64,000 nt of DNA from WHSW01 sp963729075. GTDB lineage: Bacteria > Actinomycetota > Thermoleophilia > Solirubrobacterales > 70-9. The notes below the pieces were generated by a model. It was not told the origin of the DNA, did not search any database, and saw nothing but the letters and a program-made list of their open reading frames with translations. The translations under genes were made by a program, and so were the position numbers. This document shows positions 17,817-24,615 of this stretch, one piece after another; position 1 is the first letter of the stretch; every line of letters begins with the position of its first letter. Where the stretch lies: NCBI GenBank assembly GCA_963729075.1, contig CAVSMU010000008.1:62001-126000 (forward strand), read 5' to 3'.

Positions 17817-17914
17817 GCTCGCGGTAAGGCTAAAGGCTCGACGGGCGTTAGGCGTGGGCGCGGATAACCGGTGTCGAACCTCTGGGCCGCCGGTCTGCGC
17901 CAATCCGCGATCGC

Positions 17915-19189
17915 TCACGCGCTCCGGCGGCGGCGGTCGTACAGGGCCAGCGCCCCCGCGAACAGCAGCGCCAGACCGCCGACGGCGACCCCCCACGCGG
18001 CCAGGCGCGGCCCCGGGATCGCCCCGTCGAACCGCTCGAGCACGGTCGCCTCCGGCGCCGCCCGGGCGGCGACCAGCGCCACGCGCTGGGCGAGCTCCCC
18101 GTCGACGGTCACCGTCGCGCGACCCAGGCGCTCCCCGCGCCGGACCGGCCCCTCCACCTCGTCCGGCGCGGCGACCGCGACGTCGACCCGCTGGTCCCGC
18201 CTGACCGTGACGCGCACGGGACGCTCGGCGACCAGCGGCATCCGCTCGTCCTGCCAGCGCACCGAGGCTGTGGCGACGCGCTCGCGCTCGCGCAGCACCC
18301 GCTCCTGCCGGTAGAGGGAGAAGCCGTAGTTGAGCAACTCGAGCGTCGCCGCATCGCGCTCGGACTCCGTCGGCGCGCCGAGCACCGCGGAGACGAGCTG
18401 GATGCCGTCGCGCTCGGCCGAGCCGACGAGCACGTTGCCGGCCCCGAGCGTGTAGCCGGTCTTCACCCCGTTCACGTACGGCACCGTCCGCACGAGCGTG
18501 TTGCGGTTGACCACCGTGCGGGGCCGGGCCCCGCTCTCGAGCACGGTCTCGGGAGTGTCGAAGATCTTCCGGAACACCCGCCTTTCGCGCAGCTCCAGGG
18601 TCAAGTCGACCAGATCGCGGGCGCTGGAGAAGTTGTCGGGCGCATCCAGGCCGATCGGGTTCGCGTAGGAGGTGTCGTCGAGGTCGAGGCGCTGCGCCGC
18701 GCGGTTCATCTGCCGTACGAAGGTGTCCACCGATCCGCCCGCCGCCGTCGCCAGCGCCACGGCCGCGTCGTTGCCGGAGGCGAGGATGAGCCCGTACAGC
18801 AGGTCGCGGACCTTGATCCGCTCGCCCTCCTCGAGGCCGAGCAGCGATTCCGCCGTGCTCGGGACGTACGCCGGGGCGACGACCGTCTCGTTCAGGTCGA
18901 GCTCCTCGCGCGCAACGAACGCGGTCATGAGCTTGGTCGTCGAAGCGATCGGCGCGGAGCGTTCCGGACGGCGCGCTGAGAGGACCTCACCGTCCTTCGC
19001 GTCGACCAGCAGCCAGGCGCGCGCCGGGAGCTCGGGGCCCGCCGGCGCGGCCGATGCGGGCGGCGCGCCGACGAGAACGAGCGTCAGCGCGGCCGCGACG
19101 GCTGCGAGCGCCCGACCCCACGTCCCCCGTCGTGGGTCTAGCCGCCCTCGGCCAGCGCCTTGCACCCCTCGAACCGCAGATCGACGCAT
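17915..19189 (-). CDS. D-alanyl-D-alanine carboxypeptidase (peptidase S11, DacA type)
   Basis: Trims the terminal D-Ala from peptidoglycan stem peptides. All three active-site motifs are present: SxxK as STTK, SxN as SGN, and KTG as KTGYT. A signal peptide ends around GAPPASA. After the S11 domain comes a second beta domain and a C-terminal membrane anchor (LAAWGVAVGGLALLFAGALALY) with a basic tail. ATG 19189 overlaps the LysM gene by 52 nt; GTG 19165 is an alternative. Probably cotranscribed with the LysM gene and pfkB. Confidence 0.93.
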   Translation of the reverse strand: MRRSAVRGVQGAGRGRLDPRRGTWGRALAAVAAALTLVLVGAPPASAAPAGPELPARAWLLVDAKDGEVLSARRPERSAPIASTTKLMTAFVAREELDLNETVVAPAYVPSTAESLLGLEEGERIKVRDLLYGLILASGNDAAVALATAAGGSVDTFVRQMNRAAQRLDLDDTSYANPIGLDAPDNFSSARDLVDLTLELRERRVFRKIFDTPETVLESGARPRTVVNRNTLVRTVPYVNGVKTGYTLGAGNVLVGSAERDGIQLVSAVLGAPTESERDAATLELLNYGFSLYRQERVLRERERVATASVRWQDERMPLVAERPVRVTVRRDQRVDVAVAAPDEVEGPVRRGERLGRATVTVDGELAQRVALVAARAAPEATVLERFDGAIPGPRLAAWGVAVGGLALLFAGALALYDRRRRSA

Positions 19190-19530
19190 GACCCGACCTG
19201 GATCAGCTGCGGGTCGAGGTTCTCGTTCAGCCGCATCAGCCGCTCGATCGGGATGCACGTGCGGTCGGCCACGATGCTCAGGTCCTCTCCCACTTCGATC
19301 ACGTAGTAGCCGGCCTCGACCGCGTTCTCGGCTTCGGGCCGGCAACCGCTCGTCACCTGGGCCCGCCGATCGCCGCCGCCGCCCTCGTCCTCCGAGGAGT
19401 CGAGCGAGCCGATGACCACGACCACGATCGCCGCCACTGCGGTCAGCAGTGCCAGCGGCGCAAGGACCCTCGCAGTCCGGCTCGCCGGCTTGCGATTCGG
19501 GGGCCGGCGCTCGCCCTCTCGAGCTTCCAT
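19138..19530 (-). CDS. Membrane-anchored LysM domain protein
   Basis: A 130-residue protein with a basic N-terminus, one transmembrane helix (VLAPLALLTAVAAIVVVVIGSL), an acidic/Gly linker, and a C-terminal LysM domain (YVIEVGEDLSIVADRT through QLIQVGSCVDLR). LysM binds GlcNAc in peptidoglycan. Three Cys in the external part could form a disulfide. The overlap with the downstream D,D-carboxypeptidase suggests the pair works together at the cell wall. ATG 19530 is chosen because it places basic residues just before the helix; ATG 19596 is possible. Confidence 0.85.
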   Translation of the reverse strand: MEAREGERRPPNRKPASRTARVLAPLALLTAVAAIVVVVIGSLDSSEDEGGGGDRRAQVTSGCRPEAENAVEAGYYVIEVGEDLSIVADRTCIPIERLMRLNENLDPQLIQVGSCVDLRFEGCKALAEGG

Positions 19531-19775
19531 CGGGGAGCGAATCGTAGGCGGTCGCGACCACCGAACATGGGCGGAAGCGGTCACCTTGGGCGCCATCGCG
19601 CATCCGCGGATCGGCGCCCGGCGGAGCCGATTCCGAGCCGGCCGGGATCAGTCGCCAGGTGCCGAAGCCGGCCCGGATCCAGCGCTCCCGTCCGCGGGGC
19701 ACCAACCCCCTTGTCGTCCAAGCTGCGGCCACTGGCGGCGGCCAGGATAGCCACGGCCGGCGGCGAGGCCGCCGG

Positions 19776-20654
19776 TCAGCGCAGCGCCCAGAGCTCGTCG
19801 CGCAGACTCGCCGCGGCCGCGGCCGGGTCCTCCGCACCCGCGAGCGAACGTGAAGCCGCGACCAGGATCGAGGCGGGGTGGGGGCCGAGCGCCTGTGCCA
19901 GCGTCTCGGGCCGGCCCCCCTGCGCGCCGACCCCCGGCAGCAGGAAGATTGCCTCCGGCATCAGCTCGCGCATCCGTGGCAGGTGACGCGGCTCGGTGGC
20001 GCCGACGACGGCGCCCATTCCGGACAGCGGCCCCTCGCCGGCGAGTCGCGGCGCCCGCTCGGCGACCAGCTCGGCGAGCCGTTCGAACAGCGGCCGCTCG
20101 GGCGCCGGCAGGTCGAGTAGGTCGGCCGCCCCGGGATTGGAGGTGCGGACGATGGCGAACACTCCGGCCCCCGCCTGGGCGGCGGCGTCGATCAGCGGGT
20201 CGAGCGCGTCGCCGCCGAGCAGGGGGTTCAGCGTCGCCGCATCGGCGCCGAGGCCCGCCACCGGGCCCCAGGGCGTCTCGATACCGCCGAAGAGTTCCTG
20301 CGCGTAGGCGGCGGCGCTCACCGGAACGTCGCCCCGCTTGCCGTCGGCGACGACCAGCAGCCCGGCATCGCGGGCGGCCGCCGCGACCTCCTCGAGCGCG
20401 CGCCAGCCCGGTGCGCCGAGGCGCTCGAAGCAGGCGAGTTGGAGCTTCGCGGCGACGCAGAACGGGCCGGCGCGCTCGATCAGCTCGCGCGATCCGGCCA
20501 CGACCGCCGCCGACGCGGCCTCGGCCGGGGAGTCGCCCTCGCCCGCGCCAGGCCCCGCCGGCAACGCGGCCGGGTCCGGGTCGATTCCGAGACAGACCTG
20601 GCTGCGCCGCTCCTCGACGAGGGCCGCGAGTCTGTCGGCGAAGGGTGCGCTCAG
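19776..20654 (-). CDS. pyrF: Orotidine 5'-phosphate decarboxylase, type 2
   Basis: Decarboxylates OMP to UMP, the last pyrimidine step. The catalytic VVADGKRGD motif and the C-terminal phosphate-binding segment LLPGVGAQGG are clear. The first strand QVCLGIDPDP lies upstream of the first standard start (TTG 20564), so translation must begin earlier. The only candidate is CTG 20654, which overlaps the hup stop as CTGA, as an ATGA-type coupling would. That gives about 292 residues, close to the type 2 length. The non-standard start is inference. Confidence 0.9.
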   Translation of the reverse strand: MSAPFADRLAALVEERRSQVCLGIDPDPAALPAGPGAGEGDSPAEAASAAVVAGSRELIERAGPFCVAAKLQLACFERLGAPGWRALEEVAAAARDAGLLVVADGKRGDVPVSAAAYAQELFGGIETPWGPVAGLGADAATLNPLLGGDALDPLIDAAAQAGAGVFAIVRTSNPGAADLLDLPAPERPLFERLAELVAERAPRLAGEGPLSGMGAVVGATEPRHLPRMRELMPEAIFLLPGVGAQGGRPETLAQALGPHPASILVAASRSLAGAEDPAAAAASLRDELWALR

Positions 20655-20923
20655 CCCTTGACCTTCGACTTCAGCCCAGCCCCCGCCGAGAACTTCGGGA
20701 CCCGGCCGCCCGCGATCGTGATCCGCTCACCGGTGCGCGGGTTGACGCCCTGGCGCGGTCCGCGCTCGGCGACGCTGAACTTGCCGAAGCCGGTGAAGTT
20801 CACCTCGCCGCCGCCGGCAAGCGTGTCGGCGATCCCGTCGAGGATCGATTCGACGGCGTCGGCCGCGGCCTTCTTGCTCGCAAAGTCGCCGGCGATGCTT
20901 TCTACGAATTCAGACTTGGTCAA
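20651..20923 (-). CDS. hup: HU-family DNA-binding protein
   Basis: A 90-residue nucleoid protein that bends DNA. It has the standard TKSEFVESIA opening, the GFGKFSVAERGPRQGVNPRTGE beta-arm, and a short basic tail. The TTG start at 20923 has a strong ribosome-binding site (GAGGAGG) 5-6 nt upstream and gives the normal HU length; the longer frame from 20956 adds non-homologous residues. Its stop overlaps the likely start of pyrF. Confidence 0.95.
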   Translation of the reverse strand: MTKSEFVESIAGDFASKKAAADAVESILDGIADTLAGGGEVNFTGFGKFSVAERGPRQGVNPRTGERITIAGGRVPKFSAGAGLKSKVKG

Positions 20924-21072
20924 GGTTTCCTCCTCGTCGTAGGGTCGGCCGCGCACCCTAACAACGCGCTCCGACAGGACGAATCCCAGGCCGACTGCGG
21001 ATTTTCGCGGCGCATAGCCCGTAGGGCCCCGGTTCGCGCCTCGCCGGTCGAGCTGCCCGGTCCGGCTGCGAG

Positions 21073-21333
21073 TCAGCCTCGGAACCGGCGCGAACGGAGT
21101 CGAGCAGCTTCGACAGCGCGCGGCGACTGATCCTGGACACCTGCATCCCCCTCCGCCGCGTCGACTTCATCGCTGCTCTCGGCGGCGAGGAAGAAGACCT
21201 CGGCGGCCGTGTTCGACTGTGGATCGATCTGGCTGTGGAAGGCCCGCACTCGCCGCCCGGTCGCGCGCTGGACGATGCCGACGAACTCGCCCCGCATCGC
21301 GTCCTGGAAGCGCCGCGGGTCTCGCGCGTCAAC
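21073..21333 (-). pseudogene. Remnant of a DUF2294-type gene (C-terminal half)
   Basis: The frame encodes RRFQDAMRGEFVGIVQRATG then RRVRAFHSQIDPQSNTAAEV, which resembles the C-terminal half of DUF2294 proteins (an amphipathic helix, then the TGRKVxAFxSxxxIDPD strand). The N-terminal half is missing; a 13-bp inverted repeat stands where it should continue. The residues after about 21165 are unlike the family and Arg-rich. It is probably a decayed gene, although ATG 21297 could give a short peptide. The rest of the 20924-21391 gap shows nothing else. Confidence 0.55.
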
Positions 21334-21334
21334 C

Positions 21335-21374
21335 GGAAACGGCCCCGTCCCCTTCGATTGGCGGGGCCGTTTCC
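21335..21374. terminator. Perfect 13-bp inverted repeat, possible bidirectional terminator
   Basis: GGAAACGGCCCCG (21335-21347) and CGGGGCCGTTTCC (21362-21374) form a perfect stem with a 14-nt loop. It sits 18 nt after the stop of the SRPBCC gene on the minus strand. There is no T-run on either side, so intrinsic termination is plausible but not certain. Confidence 0.6.
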
Positions 21375-21391
21375 ATTCGTGGGCCGGGAGC

Positions 21392-22381
21392 TCAGCTCGA
21401 GGACGATGCCTTGCGGGAGCCGCCGGAGCTCGAGTTGGAGCTTCTGCTCGAGTTGCGGCTGCGGCCGTTCGAGCTGGAGCCGCTGCGGGAACCGCTCGAA
21501 CGACGATCGGTCCGACGCTTGACCTCGCCGTCCTCGATCGTTCCGCGCCAGCCGCGCTCGGAGTCCTCGTTGAGCTCGACGTAGGCCTTGAACCGATGCA
21601 GGTCACCGCGTACGGCCCGCTTGACGAACCGCATACCACGGCTGGCCTTGTCGATGAGGTTGTCGGGCTCGACGTCGAGGGTCATCTCGATCCGGGTCAG
21701 CCGATCGCTCAGCTCGTGGAAGGTGACCACGCCGGTGTGCGCATACCCCTGCGTGACGTCCCACTCGATCCGCTCGTCCGGCCGCTGCTCGAGGATCTCT
21801 GCCTCGAACCGCTTCTTGACCATCCAGATCTTGGTCTGGAAGGCCACGGTCGAGTCGTCGATCTGATCCACGCTCTCCAGCCGGTGCATGAACTCGGGCC
21901 AGTCCTCGAACCGGGTCCACTGGTTGTAGGCCGTCTTGAGCGGGACCGCGACATCGACCGATTGCTGGATCGGCATCCGCCGCCCGCTTCCGTGCCCGGG
22001 CGCGGCGCTTCCCTCGCCCGCCCCTTCGTCGTCGTCGTCGTGATCGTCGCCGCCGCCGAAGAGGTTCCCGAGCCCGCCCCCGAACAGCTTCTTGGGCATG
22101 TCCGGCGTGAGCTCGTCGGCCTTCTCCTTGACCTGGTCCGTGGCCTTCTCCTTGACCTGGTCTCCGAGGTCGGACGCCTTATCGCTCACCTTATCCTGAA
22201 GCTGGGAGACCTTCGGCGCGAGCAGCTTGCCGATCCCTCCCACCACCAGCGGCAATGCGGCGATCGTCACGCCCGCGGCCGCGATGCCCTTCGGGTCGGT
22301 CAGGGGACTGTCGCCCTTGGCCGGGTTCGCCTTGCCGGCCGCTGCCAGGGCACTTTTCGTCATGTCCTTTACGTCTGTCAT
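21392..22381 (-). CDS. SRPBCC (START-like) protein of the gas-vesicle-cluster type, with an Arg/Ser-rich tail
   Basis: 329 residues. The N-terminus is helical with heptad-like KEKATDQVKEKADEL stretches (about 60-95), then a Gly/Asp linker. A SRPBCC domain follows at about 140-280 (VAVPLKTAYNQWTRFEDWPE, RIEWDVTQGYAHTGVVTFHE). The C-terminal 45 residues are Ser/Arg/Asn repeats. From memory, the same architecture occurs in Streptomyces gas vesicle clusters, where the tail is acidic. No gvp structural gene is in this window. It follows a 47-residue membrane protein and an Arg/Ser-repeat protein on the same strand. Function unknown; the fold binds hydrophobic ligands in other families. Confidence 0.85.
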   Translation of the reverse strand: MTDVKDMTKSALAAAGKANPAKGDSPLTDPKGIAAAGVTIAALPLVVGGIGKLLAPKVSQLQDKVSDKASDLGDQVKEKATDQVKEKADELTPDMPKKLFGGGLGNLFGGGDDHDDDDEGAGEGSAAPGHGSGRRMPIQQSVDVAVPLKTAYNQWTRFEDWPEFMHRLESVDQIDDSTVAFQTKIWMVKKRFEAEILEQRPDERIEWDVTQGYAHTGVVTFHELSDRLTRIEMTLDVEPDNLIDKASRGMRFVKRAVRGDLHRFKAYVELNEDSERGWRGTIEDGEVKRRTDRRSSGSRSGSSSNGRSRNSSRSSNSSSGGSRKASSSS

Positions 22382-22402
22382 CGCTCTCCTTTGGTTGAAG
22401 TC

Positions 22403-22546
22403 CTATTGCCGGAGGAGCTTGTAGACGACGACCCCGGTCGCGGCGCCGGCTATAGTCGCGCCCGCCAGCGCCCTCAGGGCTCCGGGCCGGTCGCCCTGAA
22501 GCCGTTGCCTGATCGCGCTACCGAGCGGGCCGTCCGCGACGCTCAT
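22403..22546 (-). CDS. 47-residue membrane protein
   Basis: Small ORF with a strong ribosome-binding site (AAAGAGGAGG, 4 nt before ATG 22546). The product begins MSVADGPLGSAIRQRLQG and has one hydrophobic Gly/Ala-rich helix (ALAGATIAGAATGVVVYKLL) ending KLLRQ. It lies between the Arg/Ser-repeat gene and the SRPBCC gene with short gaps, so it is probably part of the same operon. I do not recognise a family; a glycine-zipper membrane anchor is a reasonable description. Confidence 0.75.
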   Translation of the reverse strand: MSVADGPLGSAIRQRLQGDRPGALRALAGATIAGAATGVVVYKLLRQ

Positions 22547-22584
22547 CGCTCCTCCTCTTTGTTCCTCCGCGAACCGTGGATGTC

Positions 22585-23115
22585 TTAATCCTTGTCCTCC
22601 ACGGCCTCGCGCACCTTCTTGACCTCAGAGGTGAGCTGCCCGATCGCGTAGCCGCCCTTCGCGATCTCCTTTGCAGCACCGCCGAGGACCTTCACAGTGG
22701 AGCCCTTCGGTTTGGGAAGGCTCGGCATCCGCGCCGACAGCCCACGGCTCTTGCCGTTCTTCAGCGCGAGGCCGCCCGCCAGGCCGACTAGCGCCGCACC
22801 GCCGGCGATCGCCGGCACCTTCGCCTTGTCCGCGATCTTCGAGATCGTGGATGTGCCCTTCGTGGATGTGCCCTTCTGTCGCGAACTGCTGCTTCGGCTC
22901 GGCTTTCGAGCACCGGAGCTCGACGAACTGCGGGAACTCGACCGCGATCGGCTGCTGCCGGCACGCGACCGGCTGCTGCCCGATCGCGACCCGCCATTGC
23001 TGGAGCGCGATCGGCTACTGGTCGATCGCGATCCGCTGCTGCCCGAGCGTGAGCCGCTCGAGCGCGTGCTTCGCGAACTCGAACTCCGCGAGCTTGAAGT
23101 CTTCGTCTGGGCCAT
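22585..23115 (-). CDS. Arg/Ser-repeat protein with a C-terminal hydrophobic/basic region
   Basis: 176 residues. After MAQTKT, about 80 residues are almost only Ser, Arg and Gly in RS-like runs (SRSTRSSGSRSGSSGSRS). Then come KGTSTKGTSTISKIADKAKV, a Gly/Ala hydrophobic helix (AIAGGAALVGLAGGLAL), and a Lys/Glu-rich amphipathic end (LTSEVKKVREAVEDKD). ATG 23115 has an AAGGAG site; the upstream ATG/GTG readings lack one. The repeat shares composition with the tail of the SRPBCC protein two genes on, which suggests a common partner or phase-separating role. No known family recognised. Confidence 0.75.
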   Translation of the reverse strand: MAQTKTSSSRSSSSRSTRSSGSRSGSSGSRSTSSRSRSSNGGSRSGSSRSRAGSSRSRSSSRSSSSSGARKPSRSSSSRQKGTSTKGTSTISKIADKAKVPAIAGGAALVGLAGGLALKNGKSRGLSARMPSLPKPKGSTVKVLGGAAKEIAKGGYAIGQLTSEVKKVREAVEDKD

Positions 23116-23376
23116 CTCGGGCTCCTTGCTACGTCGCCGTCTTGCGGTTCCTAACCCGTCCCGCATCACCACTACCCCGCATATTGCGGCTGAATCGAAT
23201 GCAAGGCGTGACGCGGCACGCCCGCTCGCGCGGCGAGAAGTCGGGCGCGGCGGCCATGTCGGGCCGGCTCGCCGGGCTGGTCAGCGGCGTCGAGCGCGAG
23301 CTCGGCGTCCGCGAGCAGCTCTGAGGGCCCGCGGTGGGTTAGCGCGCGGCTGGTCGGGTAGCCGACCCAACAGAGA
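23116..23376. other. Gap without a convincing gene
   Basis: This stretch upstream of the Arg/Ser-repeat gene should hold its promoter, but I see no clear -35/-10 pair. A 41-codon plus-strand ORF ending at 23324 (containing GRLAGLVSGVERELGVREQL) is present but has no ribosome-binding site, and I would not call it a gene. Confidence 0.5.
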
Positions 23377-23574
23377 ATGGCTGCAGGGAAGACGAAGAAA
23401 GCGGTCGCAAACCCGTGCTGCACCACGGACCGCGACCTCCCGCCGGCACCTTCGATCGGCGAGCTCTGCGACCCGGCCGAGCCGCACCCGGACGAGCCCG
23501 GGGCCCCCGCCGATGCACCTGAGCGCATCGGGGTCGCGACGGACGACCCCAACGCGGCTGCTGCAGCCCGCTAG
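23377..23574 (+). CDS. Possible small protein, unknown
   Basis: A 65-codon ORF with high GC at third positions. The product is Lys-rich at the start (MAAGKTKKAVANPCCTTDRD), then Pro/Asp/Glu/Ala-rich, with three Cys. It has no strong ribosome-binding site, no recognised domain and no membrane segment. It converges on the DUF7218-like gene with only 4 nt between the stops. It may be real, or chance in GC-rich DNA. Confidence 0.35.
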   Translation: MAAGKTKKAVANPCCTTDRDLPPAPSIGELCDPAEPHPDEPGAPADAPERIGVATDDPNAAAAAR

Positions 23575-23578
23575 CGGC

Positions 23579-23785
23579 TCAGCTTGATTTCTTGCCGCCC
23601 TCGCGACCGGCGGCACGCTTCTGGGACTTGGAGCCGCCACGCCCCTTGCCGCTCTTCTTGCCGCCCTTGCTCGACGCGTTCGGCGAGTTGGCGATCGATG
23701 CCGCCCGCTGCTTGCTCATGCCCTTCTTGCGCAGGCCCTCGTACTGCTTGTCGTCCTTGACGCTGGAACCGTGATCCTTGGCCAT
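23579..23785 (-). CDS. DUF7218-like small basic protein
   Basis: A 68-residue protein that begins MAKDHGSSVKDDKQYEGLRK, followed by GMSKQRAASIANSPNASSKGG and a Lys/Gly/Ser-rich tail. This pattern (KDDKxYExLRxKGMSKxRAAxIAN) belongs to a widespread actinobacterial small-protein family, called DUF7218 from memory. It is likely nucleic-acid-associated given its charge, but function is not known. ATG 23785 has an AGGAGG site 9 nt upstream. Confidence 0.85.
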   Translation of the reverse strand: MAKDHGSSVKDDKQYEGLRKKGMSKQRAASIANSPNASSKGGKKSGKGRGGSKSQKRAAGREGGKKSS

Positions 23786-23860
23786 CGTGCGCACCTCCTG
23801 GGATAGGCGTTGTCGCTCGCGGTCTACCCGCGCTTCGTGCGCTGACGCTCCTTCACCGCA

Positions 23861-24568
23861 TCATCGGAAGCGCGCGAGCCGGGCGCGCAACCGCGACCGG
23901 AGACCCGAACGCGGCACCCGCGCGAGCAGCGCTTCGCGATGTCGCGCGACCGGCGCCTCGAGGTAGGCGTCGAGCCCCGCAGCGTCGGGGAAGAAGCGCT
24001 CGCCATACTCGAAGCCCCCGTCCCAGAACAGGTACTCGACCTGCTCCTCGGCGCTCAGCGTCGCGGCGACGCCGGCGGGGAAGTAGAAGGACGGGTTGGC
24101 GTGGATCACGTGCGGCTTGGAGACGAACTCGATCCGGTCGCCGTCGACCTCCACCAGCCACCGATGGTGGGACCAGCCGACGAGCGGGTCGCCCCACACC
24201 GCCCAGCTCTGCTCCTGAAGGCGCGAGGGAACCTCGATGTAGCCGGCTCGGGCCACGCGGTTGAGCTCGGCGCACACGAACACCGGATCGCGGACGTCCT
24301 CGAGCGTGTGCGAGCAGACCGCGAAATCGAACTGGTTGTCCTCGAAGGGCCATGGCCCGCGGTCGCAGATGTCGCGCTCGACCCAGGTCTCGGCGCTGAA
24401 CCGCTCGAGCGCGGGGTCGCTGGAGCCGTATAGCCCCCGCGTCGAGTACGGCATCAGGTCGATCACCCAGTCGGCGCGCTCCCACGGACTCGCCCAGCCG
24501 CCGACGTCGAGCGTCAGGTCGTCGTCGGCGAGCAGCGAGTCGGTCCGCTCGCGGTTCGCCTCCAGCAC
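23861..24568 (-). CDS. Class I SAM-dependent methyltransferase
   Basis: 235 residues with a Methyltransf_11-like fold: motif I as LDVGGWASPW, an acidic second strand (VIDLMPYSTRG), and DFAVCSHTLEDVRDP as motif IV/post-IV. The C-terminal part (HHRWLVEVDGDRIEFVSK) is a family-specific cap. It is soluble, with a basic Arg-rich end. The substrate is unknown; similar proteins sit in sugar or lipid modification clusters, but none is here. The start is GTG 24568 with weak ribosome-binding signals. Confidence 0.8.
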   Translation of the reverse strand: MLEANRERTDSLLADDDLTLDVGGWASPWERADWVIDLMPYSTRGLYGSSDPALERFSAETWVERDICDRGPWPFEDNQFDFAVCSHTLEDVRDPVFVCAELNRVARAGYIEVPSRLQEQSWAVWGDPLVGWSHHRWLVEVDGDRIEFVSKPHVIHANPSFYFPAGVAATLSAEEQVEYLFWDGGFEYGERFFPDAAGLDAYLEAPVARHREALLARVPRSGLRSRLRARLARFR

Positions 24569-24615
24569 CGGGCGACTTTTACAGCACCGGCGCGCCGTGT
24601 CCGGGCAGCCGTCGC

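Noticed and set aside
17859..17909. tRNA-like stretch on the minus strand: CGCGGAT and ATCCGCG ends with GGTTCGACACC between them
   Set aside because: The span is only 51 nt, there is no anticodon arm, and the T-stem does not pair. At most a tRNA relic; more likely chance in GC-rich DNA.
22585..23115. Ser/Arg run as a tandem DNA repeat or CRISPR-like array
   Set aside because: The repetition is at the amino acid level with varied codons; there are no regular direct repeats or spacers.
21392..23785. A gas vesicle gene cluster
   Set aside because: Only an SRPBCC protein of the associated type is present; no GvpA, F/L, J, K, N or O was found on either strand.
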